Positions 36,257 to 44,548 of a stretch of DNA of 44,712 nucleotides are shown piece after piece. This stretch comes from Candidatus Paralachnospira sangeri (GTDB lineage: Bacteria > Bacillota > Clostridia > Lachnospirales > Lachnospiraceae), in the NCBI GenBank assembly GCA_904397815.1, contig CAJFOT010000126.1, positions 1 to 44,712 of the forward strand. The letters are read 5' to 3'. The notes beneath the pieces were generated by a model, which worked only from the letters and a program-made list of their open reading frames with translations, searched no databases and was not told where the DNA came from. The position numbers and the translations under genes are program-made. Each line of letters starts with the position of its first letter. The stretch's first letter is position 1.

Positions 36257-37030
36257 TCAGTCCCACAGCTTCCAGGGGGCTTCCCCGGAATCCCACATTT
36301 TTTCCAGGCTTTGCTTATCCCGCTGGGTATCCATACACTTCCAGAATCCCTGATGGTGATAAGCCATCAGCTGTCCGTCCATGGCCAGCCGTTCCAGCGG
36401 TTCTTTCTCCAGCACCGTCTCGTCTCCTTCCAGATAGTCGAAGATTCCAGGATTCATCACCATAAAACCGCCGTTGATTACAGTGCCGTCCTCCTTCGCC
36501 TTTTCCCGGAAAGATGTAATGGTGCCGTCGCTCTCGATATTGATCACGCCGAACCGCTGTCCCACATTCACTGTGGTAATGGTGGCAATCTTTCCATGCT
36601 TCTCATGGAACCGCAGCAAAGCAGGGATGTCCACGGTGGAAACGCCGTCGCCGTAGGTCAGCATAAAAGGCTCCTCCCCCAGATAATGGCGGACCCGCTT
36701 CACCCGGCCTCCGGTCATAGTGCTGTAGCCGGTATCCACCAGAGTCACTTTCCAGTGCTCTGAGAAATTGTTGTGAACCATCATCTCATTTTTCTCCAGG
36801 TCAAAGGTGACATCGGACATGTGGAGAAAATAGTTGGCGAAAAATTCCTTTACAATGTGCTGCTTATATCCCAGACAGATCACAAACTCATTAAATCCGT
36901 AATAGGAATAAATCTTCATGATATGCCACAGAATCGGCTTCCCGCCGATCTCGATCATCGGTTTGGGCCTGAGGTGGCTCTCCTCACTGATCCGGGTGCC
37001 CAATCCCCCCGCAAGTATTACAACCTTCAT
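36257..37030 (-). CDS. rfbF: Glucose-1-phosphate cytidylyltransferase
   Basis: A 257-residue nucleotidyltransferase that should make CDP-glucose from CTP and glucose-1-phosphate. The start [20 protein letters not shown] followed by [20 protein letters not shown] is the RfbF form of the GxGTR pyrophosphorylase motif; [10 protein letters not shown] (about 125-134) holds the metal aspartate. Length equals typical RfbF. AGGAGG precedes the ATG. CDP-glucose usually feeds CDP-dideoxyhexoses through RfbG, but no CDP-glucose dehydratase is in the window, so the next step is elsewhere or different. Confidence 0.93.
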   Translation of the reverse strand: MKVVILAGGLGTRISEESHLRPKPMIEIGGKPILWHIMKIYSYYGFNEFVICLGYKQHIVKEFFANYFLHMSDVTFDLEKNEMMVHNNFSEHWKVTLVDTGYSTMTGGRVKRVRHYLGEEPFMLTYGDGVSTVDIPALLRFHEKHGKIATITTVNVGQRFGVINIESDGTITSFREKAKEDGTVINGGFMVMNPGIFDYLEGDETVLEKEPLERLAMDGQLMAYHHQGFWKCMDTQRDKQSLEKMWDSGEAPWKLWD

Positions 37031-37053
37031 GGTATCCTCCTCACTGTGTATAT

Positions 37054-37135
37054 GTCATTTGGTAACAGTTCAGCCATGCAGAAAATGAAAAAGCAGGCGG
37101 TCTGTGGCCTGCATGGCCGAACTGTTACGTCATTT
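37054..37135. repeat. Small palindromic insertion with possible target duplication
   Basis: The arms GTAACAGTTCAGCCATGCAG (37062-37081) and 37109-37128 are complementary at 19 of 20 bases, with a 27-bp centre. The hairpin is flanked on both sides by GTCATTT (37054-37060 and 37129-37135), as expected of a target-site duplication. The right copy contains the stop codon of the gene at 37130-38686. No T-run follows, so it is not an ordinary terminator. Confidence 0.6.
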
Positions 37136-38686
37136 GCTGTATATCTGCCAGCACTCATATTCCTGCACCGTAAAGCCGGCCTGCGTCAGCCGCTCCATCA
37201 TCTCTCCGTTGGAATACATGATATAGATGCCGTCCTCATCGATCTCATCCGGCATATAGAAGCAGTAATGGTCATAGCTGTTGTCCCGTCCCCGCTTCTC
37301 CTGCCACTCGTAAGGCGAGATGGGCCTGCGGATCAGGGTGTAAATATAGGGCTGGGACACATTATCATCATAGGTGTCCACATAAATATTCCGCTCTGTC
37401 CCATTCGGATATTCCTCCTCAATCAGATCAATCATCTCGATCAGACTGTCATTGAAATACCGCTGAGGATAAACATCAGTGGGATATTCGAAATAATAAT
37501 AGCTGCCAAACCAGAGGAAAAACGCCAGATAAACACCGCCCAGAGCCAGCGCGGCTCCCTTTTTCACCTTTCCTTTAAGCTTCCGGAAAATCCAGTGGAA
37601 GGCCAGGGCCACAAAATAGATCAGCGGAAAATAAATGGCGTTGGACTTATTGATATTGGGCAGCATCATCACCATCAGTACAGCTGCCGTCACCCAGAAC
37701 ATAATGGCCACAAAGGTCTGGCTGTCATATTCCCGGCGGACGATGCTTTTCACAGCCCGCGCCAGGGAGAGGATCATCCCCAGAATCACAAAGGGCACTG
37801 AGATATAGTATAGAGTCCCAAAGGTTCCGATGCTGTTATAGGGCAGAAAATCTGTTGACAGCAATTCTTTAAACAAATCCAGGTTGGCAGGGATATTGGC
37901 CAGGGCAAACTCACCGCCCCGGTAATATTCCAGCCTCGCCACCGTAAACAGCGGGGTAGAAAAAGGCTCCAGATACCCCATATTCACGGCGATAAACAGC
38001 AGCAGAGGCGCCGCCAGAGCCGCCAGCGGAATCACAAAGGCCGCCGCCTGTCCCACCCGGATCTTCTTATTCCAGAGCAGATATAAAAAGGAAAAGAAGA
38101 GGAAAAAAGGCAGGATAGCATAGGAAACCGCATAGGTATACAGGGTCACGCCGAAGCTGGCCCCCGCCAGCAGAAACCAGGGCCATTTTCCCTTTTTCAC
38201 CGCCAGGATCAGCAGATACACTGACATGGTGAAAAAGCCCAGCAGCAGGTTGCAGTCCAGCCCCCACCGGGAGGCCATGATAAAATAGGGACAGATGGTA
38301 ATCAGCCCTGCCAGGACTGCTCCGGCCTTTTTTCCCATGGTTTCCTTTCCGATCAGATAACCGAAGATCACCGTCACAGCCCCCAGACAGACCGCCGGAA
38401 GGCGGAAAGCCGACGGGCGGAAGCCGATCACCCGGATGAAAACCGATGCCAGATAGGCGTAGAGGGCACTCTGGCCGGAACCATAGTTCGTCAGATACAC
38501 CGGGTGCCAGACCAGATACCGGTCTGTCCCGTAATTGGCCAGACAGAAGGCGTCATAAGCCATGCCGGCCTCATCCACATGGAGGCCTCTGGGCACTGTG
38601 GTCAGCAGAAACAGCCTGGTTACGATAAACACCAGCCCGATCACCGCCAGGGCGATCCGGACATTCCGGTTTTCCTTCTCAGTCAT
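37130..38686 (-). CDS. GT39/ArnT-like integral membrane glycosyltransferase
   Basis: A 518-residue protein with about ten to eleven hydrophobic helices. After TM1 comes PRGLHVDEAGMAYDAFCLAN (about 33-52), with the acidic DE motif expected in the first outside loop of PMT/ArnT-type GT-C enzymes. The C-terminal ~110 residues are soluble and outside. GT-C enzymes use polyprenyl-phosphate sugars on the outer face, which fits the GtrB-like gene at the head of the operon. It overlaps the gene upstream by 4 bp (ATGA) with AAGGAGGAG as ribosome site. The sugar is unknown. Confidence 0.75.
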   Translation of the reverse strand: MTEKENRNVRIALAVIGLVFIVTRLFLLTTVPRGLHVDEAGMAYDAFCLANYGTDRYLVWHPVYLTNYGSGQSALYAYLASVFIRVIGFRPSAFRLPAVCLGAVTVIFGYLIGKETMGKKAGAVLAGLITICPYFIMASRWGLDCNLLLGFFTMSVYLLILAVKKGKWPWFLLAGASFGVTLYTYAVSYAILPFFLFFSFLYLLWNKKIRVGQAAAFVIPLAALAAPLLLFIAVNMGYLEPFSTPLFTVARLEYYRGGEFALANIPANLDLFKELLSTDFLPYNSIGTFGTLYYISVPFVILGMILSLARAVKSIVRREYDSQTFVAIMFWVTAAVLMVMMLPNINKSNAIYFPLIYFVALAFHWIFRKLKGKVKKGAALALGGVYLAFFLWFGSYYYFEYPTDVYPQRYFNDSLIEMIDLIEEEYPNGTERNIYVDTYDDNVSQPYIYTLIRRPISPYEWQEKRGRDNSYDHYCFYMPDEIDEDGIYIMYSNGEMMERLTQAGFTVQEYECWQIYSK

Positions 38687-40362
38687 AGGCTCCTCCTTCC
38701 GGCACGTCTGCGGCGGTATACGCTGTACGCTCCCCAGCCCAGCACCCCTGCCGCCGCCAGCAGATTCACCGCCAGGGAGGCTTTCTGGATTCTGGTGCCT
38801 GTATACTGGACAATCACAGTACCGCCGGTCATGGTATCATCGAAATAGACACGGACATAGCCGTTATATCCTTCGTTGGTCACAGTCAAAGGCACGACAT
38901 CTGTGCCGTTCATATAGTGGGCGGTATATCCCTTGTACCAGACCACCGGCACATCACACCAGCCTTCTCCCCAGCTGTAGTCAAAAACAATGCTCATCTT
39001 CTCCCCTTCTGTATAAGGAAGACTCAGTTCTTCATCCGTCACCACCTGCCGGGTCGGGTCTGACTCAAACAGGGAAAGATCGATGTTCTTCGGCAGCCAT
39101 TCCTTCTGGACGATCTGAAAGGTGTACCAGCAGTTATCCTCTGTAAAGGCATCCTCCTCTACCTTAACATAATCAATATTTGCCTTCTCGAAATAGCTGT
39201 TGCTGCCGATGACCATCAGGCAGAGCACCGCAATCACCGTTTCTTTTCCATACCTGCCCTGCCACTTTGCCTGCACTGTCAGCGCAATGCCGACAGCCAA
39301 AAAGAGGGTGGCAATGGCATAGAATCTCCAGGGGAACTGAATGTTGTTCAGAACCGGCTGCAGAATCTGCCAGGGGAAATATCTGGTTGCCACGAACAGC
39401 AGCACCAAACCCACAATATAAAACCAGCGGATCTGCTTTCTCTGGGGATCTCCCTTCTGGGTTTTGGGCAGAAGGAAAAAGAGAAGGCACATCAGCAGCA
39501 CCATGGTGTCAAAATTGTAGGTATAGTCATAATAGCCTGCCCCGAAAATCTGAATCAGTCCCACCGCGTTGTCGGTCACAGTGGTCCAGGGCTGGCTGAA
39601 ATAAAATTCATTGGACAGAAGCTGCTCGATCATCGGCAGCCAGAATCCGATGCTGCACAGCAGCGTCACCACCGCCGTCAGGATCAGTTTTCCGAACTTT
39701 TTCCCGTTCAGCACCACCGTTTTAAAGTGGAACAGGCAGATCCCCGCCATCGCGCACAGGGCGATCACCAGGGAAATGGAGTGGCTGAACATCAGCCCCC
39801 AGAATCCCAGCCCCATCACCCAGGGCTTTTTGAAATCACCGTAGATCAGGTCATAAATGCCGTATACCACCATGGGGAAAAACACAAAGGACTGGGCCTC
39901 TCCCACCGCCCCACGCACATACAGGTTGGCGATGTGGTACTGGCAGGTGCTGAAAATCACTGCCACGATCAGGGCGCTGTATTTGTTCTTTGTCATCCCC
40001 TTCACGCACAGATAGGTGGATACAAAGCAGCCGATGATCATCAGCAGAGCAAACAGCTTATAGCTGCCCTCGATGGTCATCCCCAGCAGCCGGAATACTG
40101 CCGGGATATAGAGAAAGAGCTCCGGGTAAAACAGGGAAGAGGCATAGCCTCTGTGATTCAGAAAAATGGGGCCGATCCGCACCGGGAACTGGCCGTTTAA
40201 CAGCCCCTCCTTGATATTCTCAATCCGCAGCAGGTGATAGGAGAAATCGTCTCCTGTATGAAGCCTGGCATTTCCCAGGGGAGACGCCACATACAGGATA
40301 GTGATAATCCCGATGGCCAGAATAAAATAATTCTCCTTCACCCAGTCTATGATTTTTTTCAC
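38683..40362 (-). CDS. PTPS-related/YfhO-like polytopic membrane protein
   Basis: A 559-residue protein with about 11 hydrophobic helices and a C-terminal outside domain followed by one last helix and a basic tail (RRRRAGRRS). The segment LNGQFPVRIGPIFLNHRGYA, followed by SSLFYPELFLYIPA (about 53-86), is the hallmark of the family called 6-pyruvoyl-tetrahydropterin synthase-related membrane proteins, GT-C-like in topology and unrelated to true PTPS enzymes. Start is GTG 40362 with GGAGG upstream, overlapping the preceding gene's stop (GTGA). It is a paralog of its 742-residue neighbour. A role in adding sugars from lipid carriers is inference. Confidence 0.75.
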   Translation of the reverse strand: MKKIIDWVKENYFILAIGIITILYVASPLGNARLHTGDDFSYHLLRIENIKEGLLNGQFPVRIGPIFLNHRGYASSLFYPELFLYIPAVFRLLGMTIEGSYKLFALLMIIGCFVSTYLCVKGMTKNKYSALIVAVIFSTCQYHIANLYVRGAVGEAQSFVFFPMVVYGIYDLIYGDFKKPWVMGLGFWGLMFSHSISLVIALCAMAGICLFHFKTVVLNGKKFGKLILTAVVTLLCSIGFWLPMIEQLLSNEFYFSQPWTTVTDNAVGLIQIFGAGYYDYTYNFDTMVLLMCLLFFLLPKTQKGDPQRKQIRWFYIVGLVLLFVATRYFPWQILQPVLNNIQFPWRFYAIATLFLAVGIALTVQAKWQGRYGKETVIAVLCLMVIGSNSYFEKANIDYVKVEEDAFTEDNCWYTFQIVQKEWLPKNIDLSLFESDPTRQVVTDEELSLPYTEGEKMSIVFDYSWGEGWCDVPVVWYKGYTAHYMNGTDVVPLTVTNEGYNGYVRVYFDDTMTGGTVIVQYTGTRIQKASLAVNLLAAAGVLGWGAYSVYRRRRAGRRSL

Positions 40363-42587
40363 TGTACTTCACCTCCGGCAGCCGGCAGCTGCGTTTTTTT
40401 CCGGCGGTATACCGACACGCCGGCCCATCCCAGCACCGTCAGGGCGCTGACGATTTCAGCTGCCCGGTAGCGGCCTCTTCCGGCATAATATACCCGGAAG
40501 GTTCCCTCACTGTAATCCGGCAGATGAACCCGGATCACATTGTTGGTCCCGATGGAAATGACCAGTTCCTGTCCTGTGGTCATATCCACCGCCTTATAGC
40601 CGGGATACCACAGCAGGGGCACTTCGATCCAGGCATCCGCCAGGCCGTTGGCATAATCCACTGTCACATTGGAGCCTGATTTTCCATGATCCAGCACCTG
40701 CACCCCGTCCAGGGAGATGGTATACAGGCTGGCTGTCAGCTGTTCCGTATCGGTTCCGTAGAGCAGGTATTCCTGATTCATGCCGATGGTGCTGTTGGTG
40801 TTGATCGCCTGGGCCTTCTCCAGATAGACTGTGGTATTCTGGGTGGCGGAAGCGCCGAAGGCCACACAGCCGTAGATCCCCAGTCCCAGCAGAGCGCCGA
40901 GAATCGCCTTTTTCCGTTTCTCCGACAGAGCAGGGAACATCCCGGCTCCCGCCACAGCGGCGGCCATCACCACTCCCAGGGTGGCCAGTCCCAGCAGCCG
41001 CCAGGGAAACTGAATGGTGGTGGTAATGGTGTTGATGATATCTACCCCCTCCAGCTTCTGCCAGGGCACCAGGCTGGTGCTGCACAGGAGGGAGGCCAGG
41101 CCGAAGAGAAAGAGGGTGAGGCCGAACCCCTTCTTCTCCTTCTTATAGACAAAATAAATCACGATACATGCCAGCAGGCAGAGGCTGACTGCCAGTCCCA
41201 GCGTCTGGGACATTTCCCCCACGATTCCGTGGGACAGCTCATAGGACAGCCCGTAGTTGTCGCCGATCAGATTCAGCAGCTGGGCAGGGATAATCACATG
41301 GTCGTGGAAAATATTCCCCCCGTCGCTGAGGTGCTTCTGCACCAGGTCCAGGCCGTAGAAATCGAAAAATGGCACCAGGAACCAGAGATTCAGCAGCACG
41401 ATCATGGCGATGCTGCCCAGCAGATACAGCCATCTCTTCTCGGAAAACAGCCGTCTGATATAGACCAGCCCCAGAAACACCGCCAGAAAGGCAGTCAGCA
41501 TGGTGCTGATCAGATGGGACTGAAAGACACAGGTGGCGCCGACCACCAGCTGGGGCCACTTTTTCTTATCCCCGATAAACACATGGTAAATGCCGCTGAC
41601 CACCAGAGGCATAAAGCACATGGCCAGAATCTCTCCCACTGCCGCCCGCTCATGGACACAGATAATCCGGTAGGTGGCCACGGTATAGACCACCGAGGCC
41701 AGGGTGGCATAATAAGAGGATTTGGTGATGGACTTCACCGCCCCGTACATCACCAGGGCCGTGGCCAGATTAATCAGGAACAGGAATACCTTAAAGGACA
41801 TCACCACCGACATCCCCATAATCCGCAGCAGCGCCGGGATGTACAGAAACAGCTCCGGATAGAGGGCTGCCGTGGCGTAGCCGTATCCATTGATATGAGT
41901 GGGATGGACCCGCACCGGAAACTGGCCGCTGAGCAGGGCGTCCTTGATTCCCTCGATCCGGTACAGCTGGAAGTTCAGGTCATGGCACTCCACCAGATAG
42001 TCAGAAAACAGCGGATAGCTGGCAAAGAGCACTGCCAGCGCGATGGCGCCGCCGTAAATCCACTCCTTTCCCGGTTTCCTGCCGCTGAAATAATACAGCC
42101 CGAACAGAATATACAAAATAATAAACAAAGCCATGGCAAACCAGGCATCGCTGTACAGAGGGTCGTCAGACCAGATGGTGAGCCCCGTCACCTCAATCCG
42201 CTCCTCCGTCCCCTCCGGGTAGATAATCCTTGCATGGATGCTGTTGGTCTGCTCCCGGAACAGGATTTCATAAGTATTGACGCGGATCCCGTTGGTAATC
42301 GATGAGATAAAAATCTGTCCATGCTCCAGGCAGTAAAACTCGATGGATGCCTCCGGCACATTCCCCGCATCAGTCACCTGCACATCCACCAGATATTCTC
42401 CCTCCGGCACCATAAAGCCGGGGGAAATCTCGGTGACATTTCCCTCATTGGTGCCGGTAACAGTCAGCTCCTTAAAACAGTCCAGATCCTTCTGAAACCA
42501 CAGCAGAGCGCAGACAGCCAGCCCCACTGCCGCGTACAGCACGACCGGCCATATTTTTCCCCAGGATATATTCCTTGATATATTCAT
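40359..42587 (-). CDS. PTPS-related/YfhO-like polytopic membrane protein, long form
   Basis: A 742-residue protein with one N-terminal helix (about 11-28), an outside domain of about 110 residues (TVTGTNEGNVTEISPGFMVP and following), about 11 more helices, a second outside domain and a last helix near the C terminus. LSGQFPVRVHPTHINGYGYA then TAALYPELFLYIPA (about 214-247) matches the family motif of its 559-residue neighbour. The extra N-terminal outside domain is the main difference between the two. GGAG precedes the ATG. Like its neighbour it is probably a GT-C-type enzyme or a helper in surface glycan assembly; function not proven. Confidence 0.75.
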   Translation of the reverse strand: MNISRNISWGKIWPVVLYAAVGLAVCALLWFQKDLDCFKELTVTGTNEGNVTEISPGFMVPEGEYLVDVQVTDAGNVPEASIEFYCLEHGQIFISSITNGIRVNTYEILFREQTNSIHARIIYPEGTEERIEVTGLTIWSDDPLYSDAWFAMALFIILYILFGLYYFSGRKPGKEWIYGGAIALAVLFASYPLFSDYLVECHDLNFQLYRIEGIKDALLSGQFPVRVHPTHINGYGYATAALYPELFLYIPALLRIMGMSVVMSFKVFLFLINLATALVMYGAVKSITKSSYYATLASVVYTVATYRIICVHERAAVGEILAMCFMPLVVSGIYHVFIGDKKKWPQLVVGATCVFQSHLISTMLTAFLAVFLGLVYIRRLFSEKRWLYLLGSIAMIVLLNLWFLVPFFDFYGLDLVQKHLSDGGNIFHDHVIIPAQLLNLIGDNYGLSYELSHGIVGEMSQTLGLAVSLCLLACIVIYFVYKKEKKGFGLTLFLFGLASLLCSTSLVPWQKLEGVDIINTITTTIQFPWRLLGLATLGVVMAAAVAGAGMFPALSEKRKKAILGALLGLGIYGCVAFGASATQNTTVYLEKAQAINTNSTIGMNQEYLLYGTDTEQLTASLYTISLDGVQVLDHGKSGSNVTVDYANGLADAWIEVPLLWYPGYKAVDMTTGQELVISIGTNNVIRVHLPDYSEGTFRVYYAGRGRYRAAEIVSALTVLGWAGVSVYRRKKTQLPAAGGEVQ

Positions 42588-42605
42588 TGGTTTCTCCGTT
42601 CTCTC

Positions 42606-43541
42606 TTATTCTTTCTCTTTGCAGATATAAATCGGGCGGTCCTTTGTCTCCAGATAGGTTTTCGCCAGATACTGGCCCAGGACACCGATGCAGAACAGCT
42701 GAATGCCGCCCATGAAAATAATAATGCATGCCAGAGAAGGCCATCCGCTGGTGGGATCGCCGAAGATCAGTGCCCTGACCACAATAAAGGCAATGGCCGC
42801 CGCCGCAATCACACACATAATCACACCCAGCCAGGAGGCAATGGCCAGCGGCACTGTGGAAAAGGCCATAATTCCCTCCAAAGAATACTTGAACAGCTTC
42901 CAGAACGACCACTTGGTCTCGCCGGCTACCCGCTCCACATTCTCATACTCCAGCCACTTGGTACGGAATCCCACCCAGCCGTAGATGCCCTTCGTAAAAC
43001 GGTTATACTCCTTCATGCTCAGAATGGCGTCTGCCATCTGACGGGTCATCAGCCGGTAATCCCTGGCCCCGTCCACGATCTCTGTGTTGGAAATCTTATT
43101 CATCAGCTTATAGAACTGCCGGGCAAAAAAAGAACGGATCACAGGCTCGCCCTTTCTGTCCACCCGCCGGGTGGCCACAGAATCGTACCCTTCATCCTTA
43201 ATGGCCCGGTACATCTCCATCAGATAAGAAGGCGGATCCTGCAGATCCGCGTCCATCAGCACCAGATAATCCCCGGTGGCATTCTCCAGGCCGGCATAGA
43301 TGCCTGCTTCCTTCCCGAAGTTCCTGGAAAAAGAAATGTAGTGAACCCGGCTGTCCCTGCGCCGCAGTTCCTTCACCACCTCCAGTGTCCGGTCCTTGGA
43401 ACCGTCATCCACGAAGATCAGTTCCAGTTCCACATCTATCTCTTTAAACTTTTCTCCCTCCGAGCAGATCGCGTCATAAAAGAAGGGAATACTCTTCTCT
43501 TCATTATAGCTGGGCACGATCACCGATATTGTCTCACTCAT
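42606..43541 (-). CDS. GtrB-like polyprenyl-phosphate glycosyltransferase (GT2)
   Basis: A 311-residue GT2 enzyme: ISVIVPSYNEEKSIPFFYDA (5-24), FVDDGSKDRT (about 44-53), LMDADLQDPP (about 94-103) and, near the membrane, RVAGETKWSFWKLFKYSLEG. Two transmembrane helices at the C terminus (about 235-257 and 270-293) complete the DPM1/GtrB plan. Such enzymes move a sugar from a nucleotide donor to undecaprenyl phosphate on the inner face. It is the first gene of the 17-kb glycan operon and should feed the three GT-C-like proteins encoded next. No gtrA-like flippase gene is in the window. Confidence 0.9.
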   Translation of the reverse strand: MSETISVIVPSYNEEKSIPFFYDAICSEGEKFKEIDVELELIFVDDGSKDRTLEVVKELRRRDSRVHYISFSRNFGKEAGIYAGLENATGDYLVLMDADLQDPPSYLMEMYRAIKDEGYDSVATRRVDRKGEPVIRSFFARQFYKLMNKISNTEIVDGARDYRLMTRQMADAILSMKEYNRFTKGIYGWVGFRTKWLEYENVERVAGETKWSFWKLFKYSLEGIMAFSTVPLAIASWLGVIMCVIAAAAIAFIVVRALIFGDPTSGWPSLACIIIFMGGIQLFCIGVLGQYLAKTYLETKDRPIYICKEKE

Positions 43542-43614
43542 TGCCGACTTCCTTTCTCATCCAAAAGTATTCGCACAGCCTCGTCATCGTTATACAGGCA
43601 ATGGAAATCACTTC

Positions 43615-43643
43615 ATTTTACCACAAAAACCAGGCAATGCCAA
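43615..43643 (-). promoter_or_regulatory. Promoter of the glycan operon
   Basis: On the minus strand TTGGCA (43643-43638), 17 bp, TAAAAT (43620-43615), about 75 bp upstream of the GtrB-like gene. No other promoter as good was seen within the 17-kb gene run, so this may drive all of it. Confidence 0.6.
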
Positions 43644-43660
43644 TCCTGTATCGGAAATCC

Positions 43661-43689
43661 TTGCAAATTATAACGGTATTTGTTAGAAT
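43661..43689 (+). promoter_or_regulatory. Promoter of the DUF1292 gene
   Basis: TTGCAA (43661-43666), 17 bp, TAGAAT (43684-43689), about 41 bp before the start at 43730. It is back-to-back with the glycan operon promoter, the two -35 boxes only about 17 bp apart. Confidence 0.6.
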
Positions 43690-43729
43690 GAAACTGCATC
43701 TGCAATAAGAATAAAAGTGAGGATTGATT

Positions 43730-44044
43730 ATGGCTGAAAACCTGAATCAGGAAAACGATGAGATTACCGTAACACTGACACTGGAAGATGACAGCGAACT
43801 GGAATGCGTGGTGCTGACCACACTGGAGGCTGCCGGCCGGCAGTACATGGCGCTGCTCCCCATCACAGAAGAGGGAGAGGACGAAGAGGGAGAGGTTTAT
43901 CTCTACCGCTATACACAGTCAGCAGACGGCCTGCCCGTTCTGGAAAATATCGAGACAGATGAAGAATACGACGCAGCCGCCGAAGCATTCGACTCCTGGC
44001 TGGATGACCAGGAGTATGACGAGCTGGTGACAGAAGAAGAATAG
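43730..44044 (+). CDS. DUF1292 family protein
   Basis: A 104-residue, very acidic protein starting MAENLNQENDEITVTLTLED, followed by DDSELECVVLTTLEAAGRQYMALL and EEGEVYLYRY, the typical DUF1292 pattern (YrzB-like). Function is unknown; the family is widespread in Firmicutes and often found near RNA- and cell-wall-related genes. I start at ATG 43730 with GTGAGGA upstream; a TTG two codons earlier is less likely. It is transcribed away from the glycan operon. The C-terminal tail is rich in Asp and Glu. Confidence 0.88.
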   Translation: MAENLNQENDEITVTLTLEDDSELECVVLTTLEAAGRQYMALLPITEEGEDEEGEVYLYRYTQSADGLPVLENIETDEEYDAAAEAFDSWLDDQEYDELVTEEE

Positions 44045-44097
44045 ACGACAGAGAGGCAACACGGGGAAGCTCCCTTCAGAGAATGCCGTCCTGAATC

Positions 44098-44344
44098 CGC
44101 CTCTCCAGGGACCGGGGCACAGATACAGACTTTGCTCCCGACCTGAACAAATACTAAGGAAAATATGAATCTGCTTTTACAGAACCGGTCTTACATGAAG
44201 AAAAATCCTGATGATTTTTCTTCATTAAGCCCTCAGAAATGAGCGTTGAGCGCTCATTTCTGTCTGTAAAAGCGGGCTGATATTTCCTAAGTATTTGTAA
44301 TCAGGTCTCCACATGTCTGTTTCCCTCCCCGCCCCTGCACAGGC
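44098..44344. repeat. Second long palindromic element with the same three-way-junction core
   Basis: The apex matches the element at 25971-26476 in layout. The outer stem GCTTTTACAGA (44173-44183) pairs with 44263-44273; then come ACCGG, a hairpin closed by CTTA (44190-44193) and TAAG (44226-44229) with a 13-bp inner stem, and a perfect 12-bp hairpin with loop TTGAG (44234-44262) directly against the outer stem. The arms continue outwards with growing divergence to about 44098 and 44344. It lies downstream of the DUF1292 gene. Reading frames across it are short and lack ribosome sites. I see nothing identifiable in 44345-44548. Confidence 0.75.
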
Positions 44345-44548
44345 CAATGCTAACCGACAGTTCCCGGAGCCGTCACATGGCTGACCTTTCCTGTTGGTTG
44401 GATGTGTGAAGGAACTGAAACAAAGCGTTGTTAACCGGCACGCTGCCAAATGAAACGCGCGACTTTTGCTTCTCATCAAGGCATTTTATTGTGCAGATAA
44501 ATTTTGCAACGATAGCACTGCCATGTATTCCATCAGGCAACAACACGA

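Noticed and set aside
40686-42305. A 539-codon open frame antisense to the long PTPS-related gene
   Set aside because: It mirrors the codon pattern of the real gene, has His/Gln-rich low-complexity translation, no ribosome site and no recognisable domain.
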